DNA from: an uncultured Clostridia bacterium
GTDB lineage: Bacteria > Bacillota > Clostridia > UBA1381
Length of the DNA: 26,830 bases
Assembly: GCA_934463455.1 (NCBI GenBank)
Contig: CAKSJU010000017.1
Span: 1 to 26,830, forward strand
Direction of reading: 5' to 3'
Both the position numbers and the translations under genes were made by a program. Below, in pieces: positions 17,146-25,000 of this stretch (its first letter is position 1; the number at the start of each line of letters is the position of its first letter). Below the pieces are notes generated by a model that had not been told where the DNA came from, did not search any database, and saw nothing but the letters and a program-made list of their open reading frames with translations.

Positions 17146-20100
17146 TTAATTTGCTTTATAGAGCGGATACATATCCTCAAGTCCGCCGTCCCAGACAAAT
17201 ACCTTTGCGTAGTTTCCGCTTCCCGCCTTAATGCCGTCAAGCGTTATTTCCGTAGTATAGATATTGTTTTCGTCCAATACGGATTCCTCTGTAACGGCTT
17301 TAACTCCGAGAAGTCTTCCCGATTCATCATAAACAGCCGCTATAAATGTCCATTCAACTCCGTCTCCCGGAATATTGGTTGTAATAACAGCAGTTACGCT
17401 GCCTCCCTCTTTGAGATTTGTATATTTCGCTTTAACATAATCCTCTTCTATCGGAGTCGGCTCCTTATAGATATTGTCTATTTCCTCTTTGGTGTACAAA
17501 CCGCTATTTAACATATCCTCTTTCAGAACATCGTTTCTTATAATCGCAGCCGTTTCCTCACCGATATTTTCAACTCTTACGCTTGTGAAGAAATCTTTAT
17601 CGAGGTAGAAAATCGGACGTATCCAGTTTTCGCTTGAGGTCAGCATTGCATAGGTAAAGCCCGCTGTTTCTTCCGCCGTACCGCTCGAAAGAACGGTTTC
17701 TCCGCTTCCGCCCTTCTGCGCATTCGGAGTTCTCAGCCATACATTCTTCGCTCCTGCGTCATATGAGCCTATCTTTTCCGCATAACGTTCAAGCTCTTTG
17801 TATGACGGAATTGCAATTCCGCCCTCATATACTCTCTCGTATTGCTCTAACCACATTTTTCTTTCAACCTTCCAGTTGTTTTTCATGTTTATGTGGTTAA
17901 CAAGCACTTTCGGAAGAGCGTCAGCCGAGCTTAAAAATCCTGTTCCCTTGTAGCCGGTTGTTACGGTTGTTTCTGCGCCCTCGACATACTCCGATACCAC
18001 GTCAAGGTCATTAAGCCAGCCGATTAGGTCTTCAAAGGTCTGACCTCCGTCCGGAACTTTCTTAAATGCGCGCTGTGCGGCAACATCCTTTGCAAGCACG
18101 AGATAATGCGATTCATCACTCTCGGTTTTATCGAGCAGAATATATTCCTTTCCGCCGTAGGTAAAGGTATATTTTGCCGGAGTTGTTTTCGGCATTCTTT
18201 CATTTATCGGATTGTATTTATATTTTTCATTCTGAGCACCCGTTATATATCCGTCCTCTCCCGGTTGGTTGGCCGGATTGATTGCCGCCTGCGGTCCCCA
18301 TGTATCTTCCACAAATCTCGCTTCCGTTTCCACAGAAGTTCCCGTAGGTACGCATAATACTTCAGCCTTTACATATTTTCCGCCTGCCGAATAAGGAAGC
18401 CGGAAATTATTGTCCTTGCCCGAAACACTTCCTATAGTCTTATATTCACCGTCTGCTGTATCCGCTTGCTTCCATGTGATTTTAATGTTGTTCAAATTGC
18501 TTCCCGAATAAGTAAAATCTGCCTTTACGGGAAGGGAGGTTTCGTAAATACCCTTGATTTGAGCTGCGGTAAGCTCGCCGTCAACATCATAATAATTTCT
18601 AAGCACTTCCTCCGAATATCCCGCATTCGCAAGCTCTTCACGAGTGTATGCCTTTCTCAGCTGTGCAAGAACGTCCGATCCGAAGCCCGATAAATCATAA
18701 ACCTTATCGGTAAACATAGATTTATCAAGATAAAATACCGGCCGGATATGCTTTGCGCTATTTTGTCTGATTTCCGGGAAAAATGCTCCCAAATGCTCCG
18801 AGCTTGCAAAAAGCATTGTATCTCCGCTGCCCGACGGTCCGACCGGAGTTCTCGTCCACCAATCTGCCTTGTTGTCCCACAAGCCTATTTTCTCCGAATA
18901 CTGTCTTATTTCGTGCATTGCGGGGAACGAAATTCCGCCTGTAACGGTTCGTTCCTCCCTATCCTCCCACATCTTTCTTTCAACCTTCCACACCTTGTTG
19001 TAATTGATGTGATTTAAAATGTCGTCCGGCATAATTACGTCTATATTTTCGCCGTTTGCATTTGTTCTTCCGATATAATCACCGCTTGGCATATACCCCT
19101 GTACTCCGTTTGTACTGTTGAGGAAATTCATCATACCGTCCATTAACTGCCCGCCGTCCGAAAACTGAACAGCTTCGCCATCCACAATATTCTTTGACAT
19201 AACAAAGAACTTTGACGAGTCGCTTTCGGTTGTATCGAGCATTATGAAGTCCATTCCGCCTATGGAGAAAACATACTCCGGCGGAGTTGTCGTGCAAACC
19301 GTGTCAAGTGCCTTAACAATTCCGGTTGTATTATCGGTAAAGGTCACTTCCTGTCCGATCTTTTCCGGATGTATACCTGTGTCTCTGTCCCACATTGTTC
19401 CTACCAAATGTGCTTCTGTTTCTTTTGTTATGCCGTCCGGAGTTTCAACTCGGATTTTAACATACTTTCCGCCCGCCGATGTCGGTATTACAACCTTGTT
19501 ATCGCCGGTTTGGGTTTTTATCACGCTGAATTCACCGTCTGCACTGTCCGAAGCAAGCAAATTAAAGTTTAAAAGCTTTTCGTTTCCGTCATATGTATAA
19601 TTAATTGTAATCGGCAAAGAAGTGTCATAAATTCCGTCTGCCGAAATCTCCGACAGCTCTCCCGTTTTAACAATGTACTGCTCTATATCCGAAGCGTTGT
19701 ATCCCGCTTCGATAAGCTCTTGCTTGCTTGCCGAATTTGCTATCGCAACCTTTACGTCCTCGCCTATTTTTGTAAAGTCCATCTGCGCCGCAATTTCCTT
19801 GTCGAGGAATACGTCCTTGTCAAGGAAGAACATCGGACGTATTGAGAAAGCATTGTTGTTAGGATATGTCGTGCCCTTTCCCCAGTCTGTAGAATAAACA
19901 GCATAATAATGACCTATTCCATCACTCGCATGTCCCGTTCTGAAATTCATATAGTTTCTGTACACATAGGAATATGAGTTTGCATCTCCTCTAAAATCCC
20001 TCCAGCCTATTTTATCCTTATATCTTTCATAATCCGTGATAGCCGGGATTGTAATTCCGCCGGAATATGTTATTTCACAGTCTCCCGACTGCCACATTTT

Positions 20101-20895
20101 CGGTTCCTGCTTCCAGACGGCATTTTCGTCTATATGCCGTAAAAGCTTGTCGGAAATTACCGTATATACCGGCTCTGCGGATTCCATATCCGCACGATAG
20201 CCTCCGCTTTGCGAGTAATCCTGCACGCCCTGCCTTGTTGCATAAAACTGATTGTCAAAGTACATATCAACCGACGCTTTATCGTTAAGCCAGCACATAA
20301 GCTCATCCATAAACTGACTGTTTGTACTTACATTATGCTCTCCTATGGCTGTACGCTTCATTACAAGAAAATGTGAATTGTCATCTTCGGTTGTATCAAG
20401 CAGGAGATATTCTTTTTCATCAACCGTAAAAAGTACATTCGGATTTGACGAATCAAGTGCTCCCGAAGCGTCCACATTATATATCGGTACCCTTACATTG
20501 CCTGTATCACCCGCAATATACATCTGGTTTTCCGTAGCGCCTGCCCTTGCTTTTCCGTACCATCTTTCCTTCATCTGCTTCGGTTTGCTGTATGTCGTGC
20601 CGCCGTCGGCAGTAACTGCCGCTCTGATCCATTTTTTACTTAAATCCTTGCCCGGTGTAAAGCTCTCGGAGGTTGCTCCCTCTATAGCCGCCCATCCGTC
20701 CTGACCGTTCGCGGACACTTCCCATTGGATTGCCGCTTCGCCGTTTGCGCTGTACTCAACCTTAACCGGTATATTTGTTTCATATCTGCCCTTTAAGGTT
20801 ACTCCCGCGGGAGCCGCATGAGCACCGCCGAACATCGGCACAGCCTGAGCGGTCATTGCCGCCGCCAAAATCAATGCCATTTGTTTTTTGTTCAT
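17146..20895 (-). CDS. 1249-residue secreted triple-module Ig/DUF6273-like protein
   Basis: A signal peptide ends near residue 28 (HAA). Three tandem modules follow. Ig-like domains start near residues 33, 418 and 780 (GIYETSLPV, WxxxxxxDGEY, GGKYVK pattern). DUF6273-like domains lie at about 150-360, 540-720 and 905-1100, each with xxLLDTTExDxSHFLVM, an LNxxxxV segment, (W/L)RTxx and IRPxFxLDKDxF. After each comes a helical linker of the type xxIGxxVxxxIxxxYSxxELxxAGY. Residues about 1150-1249 are a beta domain (FIAAVYDESGRLLGV, KVFVWDGGLEDMYPL) common to the C-terminus of the 451-residue neighbour. There is no SLH, lipobox, sortase or catalytic motif. It follows SBP2 by 91 nt containing two stem-loops, and its own ribosome site is AGAAAGGAA. 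It probably acts outside the cell as a multivalent binder. The exact ligand is unknown, and the DUF6273 label is from memory of the motif. Confidence 0.87.
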   Translation of the reverse strand: MNKKQMALILAAAMTAQAVPMFGGAHAAPAGVTLKGRYETNIPVKVEYSANGEAAIQWEVSANGQDGWAAIEGATSESFTPGKDLSKKWIRAAVTADGGTTYSKPKQMKERWYGKARAGATENQMYIAGDTGNVRVPIYNVDASGALDSSNPNVLFTVDEKEYLLLDTTEDDNSHFLVMKRTAIGEHNVSTNSQFMDELMCWLNDKASVDMYFDNQFYATRQGVQDYSQSGGYRADMESAEPVYTVISDKLLRHIDENAVWKQEPKMWQSGDCEITYSGGITIPAITDYERYKDKIGWRDFRGDANSYSYVYRNYMNFRTGHASDGIGHYYAVYSTDWGKGTTYPNNNAFSIRPMFFLDKDVFLDKEIAAQMDFTKIGEDVKVAIANSASKQELIEAGYNASDIEQYIVKTGELSEISADGIYDTSLPITINYTYDGNEKLLNFNLLASDSADGEFSVIKTQTGDNKVVIPTSAGGKYVKIRVETPDGITKETEAHLVGTMWDRDTGIHPEKIGQEVTFTDNTTGIVKALDTVCTTTPPEYVFSIGGMDFIMLDTTESDSSKFFVMSKNIVDGEAVQFSDGGQLMDGMMNFLNSTNGVQGYMPSGDYIGRTNANGENIDVIMPDDILNHINYNKVWKVERKMWEDREERTVTGGISFPAMHEIRQYSEKIGLWDNKADWWTRTPVGPSGSGDTMLFASSEHLGAFFPEIRQNSAKHIRPVFYLDKSMFTDKVYDLSGFGSDVLAQLRKAYTREELANAGYSEEVLRNYYDVDGELTAAQIKGIYETSLPVKADFTYSGSNLNNIKITWKQADTADGEYKTIGSVSGKDNNFRLPYSAGGKYVKAEVLCVPTGTSVETEARFVEDTWGPQAAINPANQPGEDGYITGAQNEKYKYNPINERMPKTTPAKYTFTYGGKEYILLDKTESDESHYLVLAKDVAAQRAFKKVPDGGQTFEDLIGWLNDLDVVSEYVEGAETTVTTGYKGTGFLSSADALPKVLVNHINMKNNWKVERKMWLEQYERVYEGGIAIPSYKELERYAEKIGSYDAGAKNVWLRTPNAQKGGSGETVLSSGTAEETAGFTYAMLTSSENWIRPIFYLDKDFFTSVRVENIGEETAAIIRNDVLKEDMLNSGLYTKEEIDNIYKEPTPIEEDYVKAKYTNLKEGGSVTAVITTNIPGDGVEWTFIAAVYDESGRLLGVKAVTEESVLDENNIYTTEITLDGIKAGSGNYAKVFVWDGGLEDMYPLYKAN

Positions 20896-20927
20896 TTTTT
20901 TACCATTCCTTTCTAAACTTCTTTTTT

Positions 20928-20945
20928 AACAGACCGAAATCTGTT
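20928..20945. other. small stem-loop between SBP2 and the triple-module gene
   Basis: The + strand arms AACAGA (20928-20933) and TCTGTT (20940-20945) pair around a six-base loop CCGAAA. On the + strand a T-run follows, but no + gene ends here. On the minus strand, where the operon runs, the stem lies 33 nt upstream of the start codon at 20895, just before its ribosome site. A role in transcript processing or stability is inferred. Confidence 0.4.
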
Positions 20946-20954
20946 TTTTTGTAT

Positions 20955-20984
20955 AATAAAATTATGCTCTGCATAAATTTTATT
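20955..20984 (-). other. strong stem-loop immediately after SBP2
   Basis: A 13-bp stem with one bulged T pairs 20955-20967 with 20971-20984 around a three-base loop. It begins two nt after the SBP2 stop codon. On the minus strand no long U-run follows directly, so readthrough into the next gene is likely. Such stem-loops after binding-protein genes often stabilise the 5' part of a polycistronic transcript, so that binding protein is made in excess. That role is inferred here. Confidence 0.5.
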
Positions 20985-20986
20985 CA

Positions 20987-22387
20987 TTAATTTATTTTGT
21001 CCAGATACTCCGTCTGGAACTTTTCCGCCGCCTGCGCTGTCAGCGTTTCCAAATCCACATCGGGATTTTCAAAAATTTCATTCAAACACTCTGTTAATAT
21101 ATAGTACAAATCCTGACAGCTTACTTTTTCCTCCGCGCGTATTATAATAGGAATTTTTCCGTCAATCATATCGTTATAGTCTTTGTAAAGCTTATCCGGA
21201 ACATTTTTGTATTTTTCTCTCATTTCGTTATCGGCTTTTCTTGCCGGACAATCCTCCGTCCAGATGCTGTAATTTTTAAGTCCTATCGGCTGACCTTCTT
21301 CTATCCGTTTTTGATATGCTTTTTCTTTATTTTCGTAAACCGTTCCCGACTTATTTCCGTTCGGTGTACCGCCGTCATACTCAATCCACTTGAACGCCGC
21401 GTCTAATTCTTCATCCGAAGCTGTATTGCTCATTCCGTAAACAACTCCGCCCAAGAGAGAGTATTTTCCCGCCGGTCCCTCCGGCATGGAAAACATGCCG
21501 ACAGCATTCTTGTCCCCCTTAAAACGACTGTATATCGATGAAATACCGCCGTCTATTATCATTGCGCACTCTTTTTGAAGCACTTTTCTCTGTGCCTGGT
21601 TTTGGTCGCAATCGTAATTATCCGGAATAACATTATATTTCCATCTTAAATCCTTCATATATTGAAACGCTTTTATACATTCGGGGGAATTAAAAGCGGC
21701 ATACCATTTTCCGTTTTCGTATTTTATAAACTCCGTTCCGTATGCCCATGCAATATTTGTAAACAGCCATCCGCCGAGTCTTTTATCGGTTTCGAGCAAA
21801 AATCCCGGAACTCCCGTTCTCTCGGTAATAATCTGCGCATACTCGGCAAGCTCTTCGTAAGTTTTCGGAACTTTATATGTTCCGTCATTGTTTATAAGCC
21901 CCGCTTCTTCAAAAAGCTCCGCATTAAATATCACACCCAAAAGATACGCATACGACGGTACCGAATAATATTTCCCGCCCTCGGATACCAAATTTTTGAT
22001 TTCCTGTCTCATATATTTATCGTACTCATATTTTTTAATGTACTTTTCCAAGTCAAGATTAAAGCCCGTTCTTTTAAATCTTTCGCTTTCGGTCATTGCC
22101 GAATAAAACAAAGTCGGCAATCTCCCCGTTGCGGCTTTCATATAATATGTAGATGTATCCAAAATCCAGGTGTCCGGCTTAACCTCGATATCTCCGTATT
22201 GCTTACGGAATTTCCCGATAGTTTCGGGTGCCGATGCTCTCGATTCCGCCTCGCTTCCCCATGCAACCGAAATCGAAACGTTTTTATTTTTATCTTTTGA
22301 ATTCCCGATTTCTTTTACTCCGAGTACCGCTGCGGAAATTAATAAAATAGCAGCCGCCGTAATACAAATTTTTTTCAATTTATTCAC
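20987..22387 (-). CDS. ABC-type sugar solute-binding protein SBP2, membrane-anchored, first gene of the operon
   Basis: Counted from a GTG at 22387 the protein has 466 residues. A TTG at 22378 is nearly as good (AAGGG 11 nt upstream). The longer frame from a TTG at 22441 is rejected because that codon overlaps the -35 box. The N-terminus KLKKICITAAAILLISAAVLG is hydrophobic but has no lipobox cysteine after it, unlike SBP1, so it is either a signal anchor or cleaved. The body is a family 1 solute-binding protein, paralogous to SBP1 (GGWLFTNIAWAYGTEFIKY, KDLRWKYN, LGGVVYGM). Known relatives bind sugars or glycans for uptake or sensing. No permease or ATPase is linked in the window. It is divergent from a membrane AraC-type regulator (276 nt between start codons), a common pairing that may mean ligand-loaded SBP2 is sensed. 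It heads the operon of surface proteins, followed by a strong stem-loop. Confidence 0.88.
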   Translation of the reverse strand: MNKLKKICITAAAILLISAAVLGVKEIGNSKDKNKNVSISVAWGSEAESRASAPETIGKFRKQYGDIEVKPDTWILDTSTYYMKAATGRLPTLFYSAMTESERFKRTGFNLDLEKYIKKYEYDKYMRQEIKNLVSEGGKYYSVPSYAYLLGVIFNAELFEEAGLINNDGTYKVPKTYEELAEYAQIITERTGVPGFLLETDKRLGGWLFTNIAWAYGTEFIKYENGKWYAAFNSPECIKAFQYMKDLRWKYNVIPDNYDCDQNQAQRKVLQKECAMIIDGGISSIYSRFKGDKNAVGMFSMPEGPAGKYSLLGGVVYGMSNTASDEELDAAFKWIEYDGGTPNGNKSGTVYENKEKAYQKRIEEGQPIGLKNYSIWTEDCPARKADNEMREKYKNVPDKLYKDYNDMIDGKIPIIIRAEEKVSCQDLYYILTECLNEIFENPDVDLETLTAQAAEKFQTEYLDKIN

Positions 22388-22412
22388 ATCCCTTGCTCTT
22401 TTGCCTGATTTA

Positions 22413-22441
22413 ATTATATACGTCGATTTTTGCACAGACAA
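22413..22441 (-). promoter_or_regulatory. sigma-A-type promoter of the SBP2 operon
   Basis: On the minus strand there is TTGTCT (22436-22441) as -35, a 17-bp spacer and a perfect TATAAT (22413-22418). Transcription would start near 22406, leaving a leader of about 20-28 nt before the SBP2 start. The weaker -35 (four of six) fits a promoter that needs an activator, such as the divergent AraC-type regulator. Confidence 0.65.
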
Positions 22442-22444
22442 GAT

Positions 22445-22516
22445 GTACTTTTTGTATATGAGACATTTTTCGTTTTTTTGTGTAGGTCATTTTTTGAATG
22501 TACGACACTTTTTTCC
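22445..22516. repeat. four T-rich direct repeats upstream of the SBP2 promoter
   Basis: The + strand holds GTACTTTTTG (22445), GACATTTTTCG (22462), GTCATTTTTTG (22486) and GACACTTTTTT (22504). They share a G-W-C-A-(T/C)-T-run pattern at spacings of 17, 24 and 18 bp. They lie directly upstream of the SBP2 -35 box, where an activator of the AraC type would bind. CATTTTTCG also occurs upstream of the SBP1 promoter (1148-1156). In AT-rich DNA some similarity is expected by chance. Confidence 0.3.
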
Positions 22517-22532
22517 AAATGGTTCGAAAGTG

Positions 22533-22562
22533 TTGACTTCTGCCCCAAAATGAGTATATAAT
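22533..22562 (+). promoter_or_regulatory. sigma-A-type promoter of the AraC-type regulator
   Basis: TTGACT (22533-22538), an 18-bp spacer and a perfect TATAAT (22557-22562) predict a start of transcription near 22569 and a leader of about 94 nt to the ATG at 22663. The leader carries the ATTGTAAAAT repeat cluster, a likely place for autoregulation. Confidence 0.7.
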
Positions 22563-22590
22563 TGTCATAGTATAGTTCAAAATTTATCGC

Positions 22591-22637
22591 ATTGTAAAAT
22601 AACCGATTGTAAAATTCATATTTTACAATTAACTATA
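22591..22637. promoter_or_regulatory. operator-like cluster: ATTGTAAAAT direct and inverted copies in regulator leader
   Basis: ATTGTAAAAT occurs at 22591-22600 and again at 22606-22615 (15 bp apart), and inverted as ATTTTACAAT at 22620-22629. The last two form a perfect 10-bp inverted repeat around TCAT. The inverted copy continues into TAACTATA, giving an 18-nt block that matches the SBP1 leader (1056-1073) at 17 positions. It lies between +22 and +69 of the regulator transcript. Repression or autoregulation by a DNA-binding protein is inferred; a small RNA hairpin is an alternative. Confidence 0.5.
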
Positions 22638-22662
22638 AAATTCAGAATAAAAGGAGAATACC

Positions 22663-24957
22663 ATGAATAATTTTTTTAAAAAAATATTTGCCTACTTTAA
22701 AAATAACTCATTCTTTAAAATATATCTTTGGGTATGCGCTCCTATTTTGGTCTTGATTTTATCCGAAATAATTATTTATTTTTTCAATTACATAACATAT
22801 ACAAATATGATAACCGACAACTATCAATATAAACTTGAAACCTTAAGCCGCGAAAACAATTCTTCGGTTTGCAGCATTACCGATTCGCTTTTTATTCTCT
22901 CGGCAAACAGCGATTTTATGAATTTTGTAACCGGAGAAGATCGGATTGTCCCGGATTCCCCTCAATCGCGCAGGGTCGCGGAGCAAATCAATCTGATAAA
23001 AGAATCTTCCGATTTTATAGACGAAATTTGTATTGTAAAAAGAGATAATCCCGGCACAACAATTTCCTACACTGTCGAACGCAGCATTAACGATTATTTC
23101 GGCAAATATTATGTCTATTCGGATTATGCCGACTCTTTCTGGATTCAATATTCACCCCCGCTTTCCGGAATAGAATACATTGCGCCGACCGAAGTATTGT
23201 CAAACAATGAGAAGAAATTCGTATATCCGATAGTTTTTTCAAAAATAGGCGAAAAAAATCTTAATAACAACTACATTATTGTAAACATAGACTTAAAGAA
23301 AATAACAAATGCAATATCCGACGAAGCTCTGACTCCCAATACGGACGTTCTGATGCTTCATGATGCAAGCGGAAAATACTATGATTTACAAAAAAATACG
23401 TTTATACAGATTTCCGAATCACTTTTCGAACGCCTGACAAAACAGACGAAGAACAAAATTTATTACACCGATAAAATAAAAAAGCTGGCTGTTTCTTATT
23501 CTCCCAAAAACATGCCTTTCGGGTACAGTTATGTTATGACTGTACCTAAATCAAGTTTGCTTTCCATTCAGCTCAGCGTCTTTTTTATCGCGATTATACT
23601 GCTTTTGATCGCCTTGTTCGTGGTTTTTTACAGCTCAAAAAAGCTGTTTAAGCCCTGGGAAGCGCTTGAATCAATGTTTTCCTCACCGAAGCATTCGGCA
23701 AATACCGTTGATTTTGTTCAAAGTGCAGTTGAAAAAACAATCGAAAACAATATGGAAATATCGGAAAAGCTTTCGCGCACGATGCCGTTTATACAGGAGC
23801 GTTATTTGGTAGAGCTTTTACACTCTTCCGACATCAGCACTTTTGATAACTGTCCGATAAATTTTATGTACAATTATTTTGCGGTTATAATTATCAAGCT
23901 GAGGCGGACATCAAAATTTACAAGAGTTTACTCCGACGACAGCTACGTTCAGATACGCAACGGCATTTTTACCATATTAAAGGGCTTATTCAGCGAAAAA
24001 TACGATACGTTCCCTATTTTAAATGACAACGATACATTTTATATAGTATTAAATGTCAATAACGATGATTGTGATGAAGATATAATGAAAAAGCTTCATT
24101 ATTTTGAAGATTTGTTCCAATACGACCATGACTGCATAACGCTGCACATAGGATTCGGAGGAATTAATTCCGAGCTTGAGGGCTTAAGAAAATCATATCA
24201 TGACGCACAGGAAGCAATATCCGCAATTCCGGGCATAAATATGCTCAAATCAAACGCCGCGGAAACGGAACATTCTTCAAAAACATATTCTCTTTCAATG
24301 GATAACGAAAATAAAATATATAACTATCTGCTTGTGGGAAATGTTGAAGACACCGAAAAACTGATAAATGATATTCTCAATTCCGGCGATAACAAAAATA
24401 TCGACAAGCACATACTTGTACAGCTTTATGTGCAAATTATCCACATAATTATGAAAGCCATGAAAGCGCGCAAAATTCCTTTCAGCGAAGAGAATAAAAG
24501 CGAGGTTGAAATGCTTTACGAAATTATGGCATGCAAGCCTCTGGAAATCTACGAAACGATTTTCCGTCTCTTAAAAAGAATACGTGAGCAGGCAGAAATG
24601 ACCGAAACCCATGTAACCCCCGAAAAAATACTTGAATATATAAATCTGCATTACGCGGAAGAGCTAAGCTTAACTTATCTTTCGGACAAATTCAACATAT
24701 CGTCCTCCTATCTTTCAAAAATCATCAAAAAACACTGCGATGTAGGCTTTGCGGGATATATTGCCGCCCTGCGGACAGACCATGCGAAAAAGCTTTTGAA
24801 AACAACAAATAAAACAATTGCGGATATATATACCGAATCCGGCTTTAACAACAGGCGGACATTTATGCGGACATTTAAAGCATATGTGGGAATATCGCCC
24901 ACCGACTACAGAAAAGCTTCAAAAAATCCGCCTTCTTCAAAAACAAATGAAGAATGA
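22663..24957 (+). CDS. membrane-bound AraC-type transcriptional regulator with extracellular sensor
   Basis: The protein has 764 residues and starts at an ATG preceded by AAAGGAG. A first membrane helix (about 20-42) and a second (about 303-324) bracket an extracellular domain of roughly 260 residues with the layout of a Cache-type sensor. A cytoplasmic segment follows; about 404-516 resembles the degenerate GGDEF-like domain of CdaR-type regulators (ILNDNDTFYIVLN, LHIGFGG, SYHDAQEAI). The C-terminal 100 residues (about 656-752) are an AraC-type double helix-turn-helix (LSLTYLSDKFNISSSYLSKIIKKH and IADIYTESGFNNRRTFMRTFK). Members of this family usually activate a divergent sugar-uptake or glycan-degradation gene in response to an extracellular ligand. 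It is divergent from SBP2 and is the obvious candidate regulator of the operon. The ligand is unknown. It ends before a shared terminator. Confidence 0.9.
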   Translation: MNNFFKKIFAYFKNNSFFKIYLWVCAPILVLILSEIIIYFFNYITYTNMITDNYQYKLETLSRENNSSVCSITDSLFILSANSDFMNFVTGEDRIVPDSPQSRRVAEQINLIKESSDFIDEICIVKRDNPGTTISYTVERSINDYFGKYYVYSDYADSFWIQYSPPLSGIEYIAPTEVLSNNEKKFVYPIVFSKIGEKNLNNNYIIVNIDLKKITNAISDEALTPNTDVLMLHDASGKYYDLQKNTFIQISESLFERLTKQTKNKIYYTDKIKKLAVSYSPKNMPFGYSYVMTVPKSSLLSIQLSVFFIAIILLLIALFVVFYSSKKLFKPWEALESMFSSPKHSANTVDFVQSAVEKTIENNMEISEKLSRTMPFIQERYLVELLHSSDISTFDNCPINFMYNYFAVIIIKLRRTSKFTRVYSDDSYVQIRNGIFTILKGLFSEKYDTFPILNDNDTFYIVLNVNNDDCDEDIMKKLHYFEDLFQYDHDCITLHIGFGGINSELEGLRKSYHDAQEAISAIPGINMLKSNAAETEHSSKTYSLSMDNENKIYNYLLVGNVEDTEKLINDILNSGDNKNIDKHILVQLYVQIIHIIMKAMKARKIPFSEENKSEVEMLYEIMACKPLEIYETIFRLLKRIREQAEMTETHVTPEKILEYINLHYAEELSLTYLSDKFNISSSYLSKIIKKHCDVGFAGYIAALRTDHAKKLLKTTNKTIADIYTESGFNNRRTFMRTFKAYVGISPTDYRKASKNPPSSKTNEE

Positions 24958-25000
24958 TTATGTTGAATTTCATAATACCGCATTAAAATACTTGTCAATG

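Noticed and set aside
20928..20950. Rightward intrinsic terminator (stem followed by a T-run on the + strand)
   Set aside because: No + strand gene ends here; the active transcription is leftward, so I list it only as a stem-loop.
20929..20957. + strand promoter using TATAAT at 20952-20957
   Set aside because: No -35-like hexamer at 16-18 bp, and it would only transcribe antisense into the SBP2 gene.
22388..22441. Longer N-terminus of SBP2 from a TTG at 22441
   Set aside because: The TTG overlaps the -35 box (22436-22441), there is no ribosome site before it, and the extra residues would push the signal sequence inward.
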